Below are positions 46,868-58,984 of a DNA stretch of 64,000 bases, in pieces (the stretch's first letter is position 1; every line of letters begins with the position of its first letter). The notes beneath the pieces are model-generated. The model ran no database searches. It was given only the letters and a program-made list of their open reading frames with translations, and was not told where the DNA came from. Both the position numbers and the translations under genes were made by a program. The DNA is from Aphrophora alni (taxonomy: Eukaryota > Arthropoda > Insecta > Hemiptera > Aphrophoridae), in assembly GCA_963513935.1 (NCBI GenBank), contig OY740765.1:69660253-69724252 (forward strand), given 5' to 3'.

Positions 46868-46955
46868 TAGGTTAGATTAAGTTGGGTTAGGTTATGTCAG
46901 TGTAGGTTAAAGTTAGATTAGGTTAAGTTAGATCAGGTTTGGTTATGTTAGGATA
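46868..46955 (+). repeat. Degenerate TTAGG-like tract
   Basis: About 90 bp rich in GGTTAG, GGTTAAGTTAG and GGTTATGTTAGG. The units are irregular, unlike a true telomere array. Confidence 0.7.
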
Positions 46956-47269
46956 AGTCCAAAATTTTGGTAGTTATGCCCTACCACTCGCCATTTATTT
47001 GCACTACTCGATAATTTTTAAATGTCCAGTATATGATAGTAATATAATTGAAAATTATGGGATTATTTTATGAGACAATTCTATAAACGGCGAAATTCTA
47101 ATAAATGGAACAATTTTCTAAGTAAGTTTTTTATCAAAGATTTGAAAATGCTACAACTCTCAACCATGTGTATTCTAGAAGTACTATTATGTAGTCAGTA
47201 TACAGCTCATAATAATGACTTTCGTTATTATGACACAAAGATATAAACTGTGCAATAAAATTGCTCTAT

Positions 47270-47960
47270 CTTTCACACTTAACATTCCTGAAAAGCAAAC
47301 AAAAAGAAACAAAACTAATCCTCACCAAAAATTTCAGTTCAGTAGTTGTCAGTCAAAAAATGAAAATGAACCATAGACGTATTAAAAATAATAATAACTT
47401 GCTTAGCGTTTCATAACACGTCCTCAGCAAACTATTCATGACAACGGTGAAAGTTAATTTTGATTTTTGCCAATTATTCCTGAAGCGTAATATTTTTTGA
47501 CTTAATATTTTGCACACGTGTTTGGGTAGAGTTGATTTTGAGAAATTACGTATTTTAAAACAGCCCCAATTTTTGGGGGTTTTACCGATAACCCACGAAC
47601 CAAATCATATTTGGAAACGTTTTCTTTAGGCCTCTAAAGGCTACGTTTTAATAAAATTTAGTTAAAATCATTAAAACCTATTTGAGAAAATTGTAATTTT
47701 GTGTTTTTTTTTCTTTATTGCAGCTACCCCTAAATTTTAAGTTATAAAAAACAAACTTCCCGAGATATGGTCAAAATATGTCGGCATACCGATTTTGATT
47801 AAAATTGGTCTACACGTTTACGCTCGGTGTACAGACGGACATCATTCCAAAAAAAAACTTTTTATAGCCTACCTCAAAACGGATATATCCTCAAGAAACT
47901 CAACCTCGATTTTTTGACTCATCACACAACTTTCTAAGTTTATGTGATAAATTCAAATAT
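47270..47960 (-). repeat. Dispersed family D, copy 4
   Basis: Same orientation as 1130-1965: CCAATTATTC, GATAACCCACGAACCAAAT, ATACCGATTTTGATTAAAAT, CAGACGGACATCATTCCAAA, CCTCAAAACGGATATATCC, GACTCATCACACAACTTTC. Confidence 0.8.
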
Positions 47961-48317
47961 CGGTTTAGATTTGATTATTTTGACTTACAGCCGGTTTTGT
48001 GACTTACACGTTTTTATTTTATATGAAAATTTAGGTAAATTTGGTAACTAGTTTTTTTTTTCCTTTTATTAGTTTCAAAGTTGTTTAACTATTCTGGAAC
48101 TTGTTGGGCACCAAGTATGTACAGATACAGTATGTACCAAGTATGTACAGATACAGTTCTACATGTCTTAGTTTAACATACCTGGATTTATAACCCAACA
48201 GATAGTTTAGAATGGCCTTAATACAATTATTATTTTGTTATAGTTGAAAATAGTAAATTATGTATTAAATAATAAAAACAGAATTAACTATTATCAGTAT
48301 ACATTAAATATTATAAT
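47961..48317. other. Spacer with a 24-bp tandem duplication
   Basis: ACCAAGTATGTACAGATACA occurs twice in a row near 48110-48160. Otherwise A+T-rich. Confidence 0.6.
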
Positions 48318-48710
48318 ATGAGGGAGGAGCAAACTTAAGACGTCATTAGACGTTCCGTCTTATTTAATTAAAATTTCTTTATCAACATTCTATCGTATTG
48401 CAGGAATGCCCATAATGAGGGATGCTGAATACTAGTATGGGGGATGGTGGTTGTTATCTGGGGGAGGGGGGTCTTTACTGATATATTATGATGTAAGGGC
48501 AAACTAAAGACTTCAGAAACTAATTCCTTGGCGTTCCGTCTTACTTAGTTGTAGAATATCTTTATCAGTATTCTATCATATTGCGGATATCCCTACAATG
48601 GGGGATGGGGGGATTGCATTTATGGTGGGGGGATTTTCTTTACTGATGTATTTATGATAAGAAATAAGGCAAACTTAAGACGTCATGAACTACTTCTTAG
48701 GCGTTCCATA
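48318..48710. repeat. Tandem repeat, unit about 180 bp, with G-rich cores
   Basis: Just over two units: GCAAACTTAAGACGTCAT, GGCGTTCCGTCTTACTTA, ATATCTTTATCAGTATTCTA. Each full unit contains a G-rich block (GGGGGAGGGGGG near 48460; GGGGGATGGGGGG near 48600 and GGTGGGGGG near 48630) followed by TTTACTGATATATT or TTTACTGATGTATT. Confidence 0.85.
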
Positions 48711-48849
48711 CTACCGTTTGTTTGATCCTTTTTTTAGTTTTTAATGAAAATCGAATATTTGTAATTTGTATACATTTGTATTTCCTTTTTTTGCCTTTTT
48801 TTATTAGTTATTTGACAGGGTTATTTGACTCCAAATCGCCTACAATATT

Positions 48850-48960
48850 TTGTATTTTACGCTAGTTTTCTCGGAAATTAAGAGAGATACAGTTCTGGAA
48901 TTCACTTTACCCTATAAAATCACCAAATTTAATTCCTTCATTTCACTCTTGAAGAATAAA
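48850..48960 (+). repeat. Fragment of the TIR family
   Basis: TTTTCTCGGAAATTA, ATAAAATCACCAAAT and TTTCACTCTTGAAGAA follow the order of 16330-16460 just inside the right end of the 14872-16578 element. Confidence 0.55.
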
Positions 48961-50009
48961 TCAGAGAGAATTATATGTATTACCCGTACTAGCAGTTCTC
49001 TATGCTATATGTTTTCCATCATCAGAGCAAGCATTATTCAACGATTGATTCTACTCAAAGTGGAGAAACAAAACTTTTCCTAGACATGGATAATTATGAT
49101 AATCGATAGTTACGTCTCACCTAGAAAGTTGTTACACCACCTCTAAGTATTTCTTGTTCTCTTAATGCAAATTTCAATCATTATATTACTACCCACACAA
49201 TTGTGCATCACAATATTACAAATATATAAAACATAAATACAAGATATAAATAAAATATGTAAACAGCTGGGTTACTTGGTCACGCCGAACTACTCTTCTG
49301 TATGCAACAAAATTTCCCTCACACAAAACGAGGCCCTCCTGTGCGGTGTGAGTCAAAATTTGAAACGTAAATCTTTTTTTCCCATAACTACATTCTATAT
49401 TAGCGAATTCCATATATTTGAAAAAAAAATAATAAGCTGTGTTTATTCTATTCTGAAATATGATACTGTTCGCAAGAGTCGAAGAAATTATAGAATTTCA
49501 ATCCTAGAATCAAAACTAAGCTTCTAATCGAAAAATTTGATGAATAAAGTCATCCTAAGATCATAATGCAAATTGAATTAGTGTATTTGAATTTATCATA
49601 TGCAATGTTTCTTTTTGAGAGTTCAGGATTCGATTTCACGAACCAATTTTACAAATTTCTAACTGGATCTACTTGATTTATTGAAATTTATCTAATTATT
49701 TCAAAGATATTTTATTTAAAATGTTTCAGTTACGCCTCCGAATTGCTAAATATATTTATATATGCTTATTTACCTTTGCATTGCATTCGGTTCGAGCACG
49801 TCAAGTTATTAAAATAGAAATAACATCATCTTGTTTTTTTCTTCTTGCTGCCCTGAAACAAGAGTCTACTTCCAACTTGTTTCAAAACGGCAAAAACAAA
49901 AAACCAAAGGATTGGTCATTTTCATTAATAATAACTTGTGTCGAACAGAAGCCAATTCAAGTGTCCAGTGTTTAGTTAGTGTACATATGTGTTGTATAAT
50001 ATTCTGTAA
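48961..50009. other. No recognisable gene
   Basis: Frames of 65-84 residues occur on both strands (49216-49413, 49276-49527 and 49721-49975). None has a motif I recognise. Confidence 0.45.
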
Positions 50010-50058
50010 TTTTCACCTGATGATGCCACATTGATCGGTGAAACAGCTGTAGTGAGAA
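50010..50058 (+). ncRNA. Hammerhead ribozyme candidate
   Basis: All core elements occur in order: stem I 5' strand UUUUCAC (50010-50016); CUGAUGA (50017-50023); one extra U, then stem II GCC (50025-50027) with GGU (50037-50039) around a 9-nt loop; GAA (50040-50042); stem III as the loopless 8-nt palindrome ACAGCUGU (50043-50050); the cleavage-site A (50051); and stem I 3' strand GUGAGAA (50052-50058), pairing 7 of 7 with one G-U. The short stem III resembles the minimal hammerheads of Penelope-like elements. The extra U after CUGAUGA is also present in the 29901-29939 motif. Weak point: stem II has only three pairs, one of them G-U. Confidence 0.6.
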
Positions 50059-51099
50059 AAATAACGAAAGAATTACAAATACGGGCGTAAGGTATTTTAT
50101 ACGCATATGTAAGGATATTTTATTCTTCCACATTTTTCAAATTTACAAGTATCATTTTGGTTCTAGAACTGAAAATGTTTTATTTTGAAAAACAACATTA
50201 CAAATGAAATATTTTTGATTTCGTAACTTTTGCTAAGGTATTATCTTAAGTTCTTGGCAATCTCAATTATTTTTATGTTGAATTCTAACAAAACCCGATG
50301 TTGTAACTGGTGTTAACGCTCTAGACAGCAATTTTTATACCCGATATTCAAGTAATTTGACATTAACTGTGGGTCTTTGGCTTATGCAGTAGTTTTGCTA
50401 CAAATATTAGCCCTAGTGGTGTGGTAGTATATCATATTTAAATTATGAGGAGTATTCTAATAATACTGGATTGGGAGAACAAGTTGATAAACTTTCAAAA
50501 TGACGTATAAATATATAGGCCGTAAGCTGGTCAACAAAACTTTCCTTTGTCAACATAAATCCGTACTAATAGATTTTCCCATGTTCATAAATTCAAAATA
50601 AATAATTAAATAATCAACGAGTTTCCAGATTTTGAAGCACTCTGGATGTATTTACACGGTCTCCTTAATTATGTACATTAAAATTGTATTGTTCTGAACT
50701 CGTCACTACGTTTGAATCAGGGAACTACAGGTAAAGGAAGGGAATTGATTTAAACTTACCGAGTGGTAGCCATGGAATAATTTCAGTTGTGGTCCAACTA
50801 ACCTTCTTGTGGACTTTTTTTTACCAAAATTGGTCTAGAATATTATAATTTTAGACTTTTTGAAGCAATTTCCCAACATGAGGTATTCTGAACAAATTGA
50901 TCAAGAAACATATATTTTCCGTTTCATCATTGGCAGCTATTTTCAACAAAATTTATATTTACTTAAAAGTTACTCGATAGAACTATGTACAATATTTACA
51001 TATTACAAGTTGTAAAGCCAAACCAAAAATGTGCTGAAATTCTCCTCCGCTTGCATTCCTGATTTTAATTGAACTACGTTTCAAATATTGTTGTTTTCC
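50059..51099. other. A+T-rich, no gene seen
   Basis: The element that would carry the ribozyme is not recognisable downstream. No coding signal was found. Confidence 0.45.
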
Positions 51100-51335
51100 T
51101 TATCGTTTGAAAGTGGAAACCGTTTCAGTCAACATCGCCTTATAAAAAGAAAAAGAAGACCCATAGTCCTCGAATACTTTAATTACGTCAAGGTCGGGAA
51201 AGAACAAGAGTTGGTCAAGAGAGAACAGGAAAGATGAAAGAGTGATAACTCAAGACTAAATGGAAAAGGTGAATATCCCGCTAGAATCCTTCGGGATTGC
51301 CAAGCCCGTACTCACTAAAGTCAGCCCCTGAGGAG
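51100..51335 (-). mobile_element. S-family element, full length
   Basis: TTTCAGTCAACATCGCCTTA, AGTCCTCGAATACTTTAAT, AACAAGAGTTGGTCAAGAGA, CTTCGGGATTGCCAAGCCCG and CTCACTAAAGTCAGCCCCTG. Confidence 0.8.
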
Positions 51336-52054
51336 ACTTTTCAAATAAATGAGGCGTCCAAATTTACAGATTAACTGCTACGGCATTTTTGTTCCTAACA
51401 CATGGAACCGCAATTTTCTCATAAAAAAATTAAAAAATTGTGTTATAATACACATTAAAATAAAATTTTGTTTTTAAAAAATATTAGGAAACGAGGCACA
51501 ATGAATAGGCTACCATTTTATGGTCTATCCAAATCGCATGATTTATAGAGACATGTTTTTATCTTAACAATTTGATTGATTTATTTCCATTTTATAAATA
51601 CAATATAATATTTTTATAATTTTATTTATTTAAGGAGGAAATGAGAGCTGTCTAGTTAAACTGTGCGTTTTATACACACATCAAAGCTAGAACAGTGGAA
51701 AGATATATTAATTTGTAGGTTTATAGAAAAAAAATTTGTCATATTTATAATTAACAAACCACGGAACTTGTTAACAACCTTTTAACTTTTTAACTGCATA
51801 ATGTTAAACACTTTTGTTTACATACAATAACTGATCAGCTGTCAGAAACTAAATGGAACTAAATTATTATACAATATTTTAATTAGATTTTTGTTATTTC
51901 GGCTTTTGTAAAATTGAGGAAATCAATAGGCTTACGTCCCGACTTTGCAATTGGATTTCAGTCGATTTAAAATAACGATTAACGTGGGAAAATCTATCGT
52001 TAGGCTTACCTTTAAAAATGGTTGTTCTGGGAAAACGATTGTTCAAAACATGAA
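51336..52054. other. A+T-rich, no gene seen
   Basis: Nothing was recognised. The 81-residue minus frame at 51894-52139 runs into the D copy. Confidence 0.45.
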
Positions 52055-52705
52055 TGAAATAGTTAAATAAAGATACAGACTTGCTTTGGTTGTCATAAAA
52101 ACCTCCTCTGAATAATCGTATTTCATTAAAACCGAGCATTTAATATCGGGCTGTAAAAGTTTATTTCGTTTTTAAAAATTTTTCGTAATATTTTTTTTCT
52201 ATTAATTTTTCATATGGAATTAATTTTCAGATTTCACTAAAATTTGAACGAAATCAGTAGAGTTGATTTTGAGAAATTATGACACCCCATGACGTATTTT
52301 TTGGGGTTTTTACCGACAACCCAAGAACCAAATATATTGGGCATTTTTGAAAATACGGTAAACTAATACGTTTTGTTTGGATCCTTAGAGGCTATACTTG
52401 AACAAATATTTGTCAAAATCGTTAACACCGATTTTGAGTAAATAGTCATTTTGTTTTGTTTTTCTTATTGTAGCTACCTCTAAATTTTAGGTTATAAGAT
52501 ATACAACCCGAAATATGAAATATTCCTACATACCAAATTCGATCAAAATCGGTCCACACGCTCAGGCTGTAGAGCGCTGCACATAAGACAGCCAAACAGA
52601 CATCATTCCAAAAACCACATTTATGGACTCTGGGGACCTCAAAACTGATATATCCACAAAAAAGTCGACAAAGATTTTTTCACCCATCACATATCTTTCG
52701 CTATA
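52055..52705 (-). repeat. Dispersed family D, copy 5
   Basis: ACTTGCTTTGGTTGTCATAA, CAACCCAAGAACCAAATAT, ACATACCAAATTCGATCAAA, CAGACATCATTCCAAAAACC, GGGGACCTCAAAACTGATAT and CACCCATCACATATCTTTC. Confidence 0.8.
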
Positions 52706-53191
52706 CGTACAAGTGGGACCATAGACAAGTAACATTGGAATATTAAATATTTCCATGTTAAGCACAAGTCAAATTCTTTTCTATGGTTATGACTTATTAA
52801 ATTTTGAAAATTACATTAAATAACGTCAAAATAAGTAACAAGCCACTATTTATCTATATCCAAGTAGCCTACCACATTGTAATCATGGCATCCTTGGGGA
52901 AAACTAATGATTACCAGATATGGCAGTCACAACCTGTTAGTTGCCGATTTTCCGCAATATTAACATTAAACGTTTACAAATTGAACACAGTTAAACGTGT
53001 ACACTTTATCTGGAACTTTCCAACGAGAACGTAACAGTTACCAATATCATTTAACTTGAAAAACAAGAATTGTTTACAAGGTTTGGGAAACCTTGGCTTC
53101 TACGAAGTATTAAAGTAATGTTAAACGGATTATTTCCTATTCCTTCATGATTAAATATTAATCAGATGCAATATGATACTGGAATGAATGT

Positions 53192-53195
<4 letters not shown>
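52706..53195. other. No recognisable gene
   Basis: The 76-residue plus frame (52804-53034) has no recognised family. Confidence 0.4.
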
Positions 53196-53257
<62 letters not shown>

Positions 53258-53541
53258 GATAATGGATGTGTCACTTAAATGAACGTGGGTAATATAATAT
53301 ATGTCGATAATGCATGTGCCACTGGGATGAACGTAGGAAATATGATATATATGGATAATGGATGTGCCACTTAAATGAACGTAGGAAATATAATATATAT
53401 GGATAATGGATGTGCCACTGGCATGAACGTAGGAAATATAATATATATATATATATATATGGATAATGGATGTGCTACTTAAATGAACGTAGGTTATATA
53501 ATATATATGGATAATGGATGTGTCACTTAAATAAATATAGG

Positions 53542-53587
<46 letters not shown>

Positions 53588-53619
53588 ATAATGGATGTGT
53601 CACTTAAATGAACTTAGGA

Positions 53620-53667
<48 letters not shown>

Positions 53668-54110
53668 ATAATGGATGTGTTACTTAAATGAACTTAGGAA
53701 ATATAATATATAACGAGAATGCATGTGCCACTGGAATTAACATAATTAATAAAATATATGGATAATGGATATGCTAATGGAATGAACTTAAAAATAAAAT
53801 ATATTATGTGGATAATGCATGTGCCACTGGAATGAACGTAGGAATTATAATATATGGATAATGGACGTGGCACTGGAATAAAAATAAGAAATAAAATACG
53901 TATGTATAATGGATGTGCTACTGGAATGAACATAAGAAATAAATTATGTATGTACAATGGATGTGCTACTGGAATGAACATAAGAAATAAAATATGTATG
54001 TATAATGGATGTGCTACTGGAACGAATATAAGAAATTAAATATGTATGTAGGCCTACAATGGATGTGCTACTGGAATGAACATAAGAAATAATATTGAAG
54101 TGCTCAGCAC
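53196..54110. repeat. Minisatellite with nested TA expansions
   Basis: About 16 units of 50-60 bp: GGATAATGGATGTGCCACTT, AAATGAACGTAGGAAATATA plus a TATA-rich end. In four places the TATA end has expanded to long (TA)n (53196-53246, about 53440-53460, about 53545-53586 and about 53620-53665). The right part (53850-54090) uses GGATGTGCTACTGGAATGAA, CATAAGAAATAAA. Frames on both strands are repeat artefacts. Confidence 0.92.
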
Positions 54111-55599
54111 AAGTATACTTGAACATTATTTCTTCAACGTTCCTTTAATTTACATATATTATTATAAATTGATGTTAAGATTCAAAAGGTGTAACAATAA
54201 TTTCGTAAAATATTAATTTACATTGTAAATCAAATTTATTTTCATTCAATGAATTTTTCGTGTGATAGATTTAATATGACGTAAATTAAATTTCAAATAT
54301 TCTACAAATTTCTTATTCCTTGTGTCCCTGCCAATTAATGTATAACCTTTCTTTAAAACTGCAATTTTAAATTGTCAATATTACCTAACGATATTTATAG
54401 TCAAATAGGAGGACAACCATTACTTTAAATTGAAGTAGTTGAAGGAACCCAATCTTCATTATATTGAGTTTCTGATCTTTACTCATAAATTAAAGTTTAT
54501 TCCGTAACATACACGGGTTGCGGAAAAAGTGCTTGAAAGTAATTTTCTAACCTCTATAACATGGAGTTTCCCCGTCGTTTTGATGTTCTCCCTGTGCTAG
54601 TACGCATTCCTAAATCAGAAAATTAAAAGATTTATTTATTGTAAGTTTTGCCGATGTAGTTAATTATTTTTTGGATGCACAATTAGTACTGGTAGACCAA
54701 AAATTGCAGTAATGGTGTCATATTGCCTATAAAAGTTTCATTTATTTAAAACGTTGTCGTCGAGGCGTAACGGAGAAGATATAAATAAACCGAGGAAGAG
54801 TTTCGGAACAGCTATAGATTGAAAACATCAGCGCGTTAGGATGTTCTAAACTGTATACACTTATTTTTACCGAGAAATAAGTGTGAGTTCAATAAAAGTA
54901 GAATGCGAAATTTCAATGTATACCCGTTTTACTGGAATTATACAGTATAAAGTTGCTGAGACATATATGTCGACAATATAGATTTAACATTTTAAATCAA
55001 TTTTCATGATATATCCTAATTAACTGAAAGTTAATTCTTTACGGTAGTTTGTAGTGAAGTACTTAGGGGTAAAACTAGATTTTTGTTGATTTTAATTGAA
55101 CATCACGTTTATTTTCTCGAAATATATCTCATGGCCTAATGATACTTTCTCATACGGTTTTAAAGTATCTTCAGCTGTTTCTATGCTAAGCGTAAAAATA
55201 AATAAAAAATATATCTATTATTAAGTCAATTGTTTAAAGTTATCTAAGATAAATGTAAATTAAATGATTAAATGTGTAGGCCCTATTGTTGCTTCACTGG
55301 CCATCAATTTCAGTTTGCTGTCAAAGAATTTGCTTTATTGACCGACCAATTTCGTTTTGAGAATATTTTTACTAGGAAATGTTTTTTTTTTAAATTTAAA
55401 TCAAAGTTTGTCATAAAATTAGAACATACCAATTGGACAATTCTTAAGTTTCATTACTTGTAAGCCAAAAGTGACTTTATTTATATTTTATATCTTGCGC
55501 CTTGAAAGCAGATTTTAATTTAATATTCACTTACTACGGTATCCGTTAAATCGATTATTCGCTGTAAAGTTGCTTGTACAGCATCCGTCTGGACATCTG
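54111..55599. other. A+T-rich, no gene seen
   Basis: An 8-bp hairpin (GATACTTT 55141-55148 and AAAGTATC 55162-55169) is the only structure noted. A 63-residue frame at 55272-55463 is unassigned. Confidence 0.45.
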
Positions 55600-55860
55600 G
55601 ATCTAGACACTGCTCGGGTCCGCACCAGAAAATACAGAAGCACCAGCACTAGACAACACCACTTTTGAACCATCGACATAGCGCGGACTTACGGACAATA
55701 CTGAGGCGCCTAAGAGTGAATGAAACGATCTCAAGTATGGCATTGCCTATGGAGAGGGAACTCCCCACTCGCAACACTCTCTTGCAGATACTTTTGATAT
55801 ATCTATTGAAAATGAAACCGGAAATGTTGTCACTGATTTTGGTAGGCCTTAGGTTACGAC
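55600..55860 (+). pseudogene. Possible decayed coding fragment, unassigned
   Basis: More balanced composition than the flanks, and a protein-like reading in one frame broken by stops: ENTEAPALDNTTFEPST, then TDNTEAPKSE, then DLKYGIAYGEGTPHSQHSL and a DISIENETGNVV segment. Two stops (TAG and TGA) interrupt otherwise plausible acidic, Thr/Pro-rich protein sequence. I cannot name the family. It could be a dead transposase N-terminus or the relic of a host exon. It could also be chance. Confidence 0.3.
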
Positions 55861-57404
55861 TGTAGCCTACTTATGTTTTAACCTAAAATGAATAATTTCA
55901 ACCGCAAATACAAACGAGTTATGTCGAGCCTACGCCTAAATAGAAAAAACAATAGACGTAAATGAAGCTAGGTAGTAATGTAATTATTTAAAAAACGAAT
56001 TTTTTTTTTTAGTCTTTCTTAATATCAGTCTTGCAACACAAAAAGTCTGTTCTGTGTCCTAGAGTCGTGTATATGACTCAATGGGTATTCCCTACGCTAG
56101 TGTATATTCACTGTAAAGCAATTAAGACATCTTCAGGTTTTCCACATTGTCACAAACATAAAACATAATATATAACAAATACTCGCGCATTTTACATAGT
56201 GTAAAAGCTATTAAGTTTAACCACTTTAATCACAATGATTAAATAAATTAGTTTTGGATCCGCGCACATTCTTCTGTTAACCGGTTTACTTCTTCTTCAG
56301 TGAATTAAGGGTGACAGATTTATGAAGGTAAATTATACTGAATGAAACGATCCAGAGGTTTCAAATAAAATAAAAATTGTTTATGTAGATTAAATCATTT
56401 TCAACTGATTTTAGAGAAATGTGTCAAGAGAGCAAAGTTTTTCAGTGTAAAATTACGTACAATCAAGCTATTTTGGGACTAATTAAATTATTTTTTTAGT
56501 TTTATTTGGCTAACAAAGAGTTATTAAAAAATAATAATAATAAAATTAAATTAAAAAACAAAAAAAAACAAGGAATAAAACGACTTTTTTTGAAAACTTA
56601 TAACTTGTTCGTTAAAAAAAAACTGTGATCATAGGTTACCACTATTATTATTGGAATGTTTTAGTAGTCCAATAATAAAACATTTGGCTGCATAAATATT
56701 CTTGTTAAATATATATCCGTGTTTTCAGTTCTTTAACTATGAAATATTAAACTTTTGGCAATCATGATTTAAAAAATAATTAATACCTGAATCTACCTTT
56801 TAAACTGGAATTAGAAAAGTAAATTGTATTTAATATTACTGTATTACATGACATTATTAGGGTATTTTTTTGATAATTTTCTTGAAAAATGAGCAAAAGA
56901 TATTTTTAAAAACCCTAATAATTCGCCTGAAAGTGGGTATCTTGAAACTTAACCTATCTCGTTTTGTATGTAATTTTATATCAAACAGCTTGGCTCTCTT
57001 ACAAGTTTCTCTATATTGTGTTTGGCATTAACTAATCTGCAAATACCAGATAAAAACCAGTTTTGCTGTGGTAAATTATCTTCCTCCAAAAATTGGGCGG
57101 ATGGAAACCTAACAAATGTGTTTCGACATATATGAACAACATTTTAAGCAACAAAAGAAACAAAAACAACAACAAAAAATTGTTAATGCATATTTCTGAA
57201 AATAGCACTGTTTGATCTAATCCATCTGCCCTGATGTTTCACAACATTCCTGTCTATTTAGCCTACCAGTATACGTAGTATAAGATACAAATGGTAATCA
57301 TAAACAAACTGTAGTACGCCTGCTACCAGTGGTATACAAGAGACTTTAATTATACATGAAGAATTTTTATTTGAAAAACTAATTTTTCTTTGTTGTTTTA
57401 AAGG
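55861..57404. other. A+T-rich, no gene seen
   Basis: An 11-bp inverted repeat (TTATTATTGGA 56645-56655, TCCAATAATAA 56668-56678) is present. No coding signal was found. Confidence 0.5.
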
Positions 57405-57560
57405 AGAAAAACCTCTCTGTCATCATTGAGTTATAAAAAAAAAGATATAATAAATGCCCCCACCCCTAATACTCGAATACTCTAAAACATTCAGGGGCGG
57501 AAGAGAGGGATCTAACCCAAAGTTATGTGAAAATAGTTTACATCCATCTAGGGTCCCTGG
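57405..57560 (-). repeat. S-family element with internal deletion
   Basis: GGAGAAAAACCTCTCTGTCA, ATACTCGAATACTCTAAAAC, GAGAGGGATCTAACCCAAAG and CATCTAGGGTCCCTGGG. The central AACAAGAGTTGG...GATAGG part is missing. Confidence 0.75.
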
Positions 57561-57754
57561 GTATTTTTTCACACAAACAGCAATTTGTTAACTTTCTTCT
57601 TATTAGTTGCTTACTACAACTATTATTTTATTCAATAGGAGAAAAAAAAACAAAATAATGTTTAGTTTTGAAGACTAAGAAGTATAAACCACCCCTACGT
57701 TCCCGTGACAAATGAACAAAGCTATTTTGTGTTTTAATTTTCATTTTAATGGTG

Positions 57755-57958
57755 TGATCATCATCGCCTTAAAAAAATAAAAGAGCATAAAATAGAGACC
57801 CCTTATCCTCGAATATTTAAATAGCATCAGGGTAGGAAGAGAACAAGAGTTGGTCAAGACAGACGTGATAGGGAAGATAAAGAATGGGATGTAACACAAA
57901 ACTACACCAAGAAAGGTGTAAATCCAGCTAGAGCTAGGTGGATCGCAAAACTCTTATC
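57755..57958 (-). repeat. S-family element
   Basis: GATCATCATCGCCTTA, CCTTATCCTCGAATATTTAA, AACAAGAGTTGGTCAAGACA, GACGTGATAGGGAAGAT and AAAGGTGTAAATCCAGCTAG. Confidence 0.78.
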
Positions 57959-57959
57959 A

Positions 57960-58630
57960 GTTTTGAGGACTCCTAAAAAAATTGAGTATGTGGGCATATT
58001 TTGATATCTCGGGAAATTTTTATAACTTTTTTGAATAACTCAAAATTTGGAGTTAAGAAAACACACAAAATCGGCTGCAATGATTTTGATCAAATTTTTC
58101 TCTTTGTTATATCAAAGATATAACTCTAAGGACCCAAACATAAAATATCGATGGCCATCTATCAAAAAATTCCAGTCTGTGAGTTATTGCTTAAATCAGC
58201 CAAAGGACCATTAGGACCAATAATATAATATATAACACATATTTTAAGGACCAAAGGGCCAATGTGGTTTCTCAAAATAGGCTCTACTTATTTAAGTGAC
58301 ATGTTCAAATTAATGACCCAAGCCCATATGTAAAATTGCAAATGAAAAAAAAAGTATGAGTTCAGGAATAATTACCAGAGATACCTTGACCGCTGTAATA
58401 AAATGCAGTCACCATTGAACATGTGTTTATGACACAAGCAAAGCAAGTTTATGCCTTATTTAAATATATAAATATGTTTTCAAGGATGGCGTCCATGTTT
58501 CATTTCTAATTTTTTTTTACTAACAACTATCAAATTGAAATTTTTGTGTCTAATAGTTTTGTTTGGTTAGTATTTCAATTGTAAATGGATGTGAGAAAGA
58601 TTCTCCATTATTTGTGTACCGTTTATTATT
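57960..58630 (+). repeat. Dispersed family D, copy 6
   Basis: GGGCATATTTTGATATCTCG, ACTCAAAATTTGGAGTTA, AATGATTTTGATCAAATTTT, GATGGCCATCTATCAAAAAA and GCAAAGCAAGTTTATGCC. It directly abuts the S element on its left. Confidence 0.75.
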
Positions 58631-58657
58631 GATATTATTATATTTTTTTAAATCCAA

Positions 58658-58660
<3 letters not shown>

Positions 58661-58709
<49 letters not shown>
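58661..58709. repeat. (TA)n microsatellite
   Basis: About 24 uninterrupted TA units. Confidence 0.97.
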
Positions 58710-58712
<3 letters not shown>

Positions 58713-58984
58713 GGTTTTACTAATGAAGACTAATTTTGAGCATTTTTTTCTATAATTTCATTAAAACTCAAATTCTTTTGTTATATAAATTTGAGGGTAA
58801 TATTATGAAATAATTTTATCATTAAATTTATTGAAATTGTGTTGTACGTGACTTAGACATGTAACAGGATTCTTGCAGGAGTACATTCTTTTTTTTTTTA
58901 ATGCAAGATTTCTTGCAACTGTACGTTCAATTACTCCTGATAAATCTCTGATATTTACTTACTTCACTGACTGTGACATAGATT

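Noticed and set aside
46868..46955. True telomere end
   Set aside because: Short, irregular and internal, with repeats and unique DNA on both sides.
53694..54126. Overlapping frames on both strands with repeated FIPVAHPLYI-like units
   Set aside because: They are translations of the minisatellite. The frame is lost wherever unit length changes.
55134..55190. Second hammerhead-like motif (GAAAC next to CUGAAGA on the minus strand)
   Set aside because: GAAAC precedes CUGAAGA instead of following it. The region only supports a simple 8-bp hairpin.
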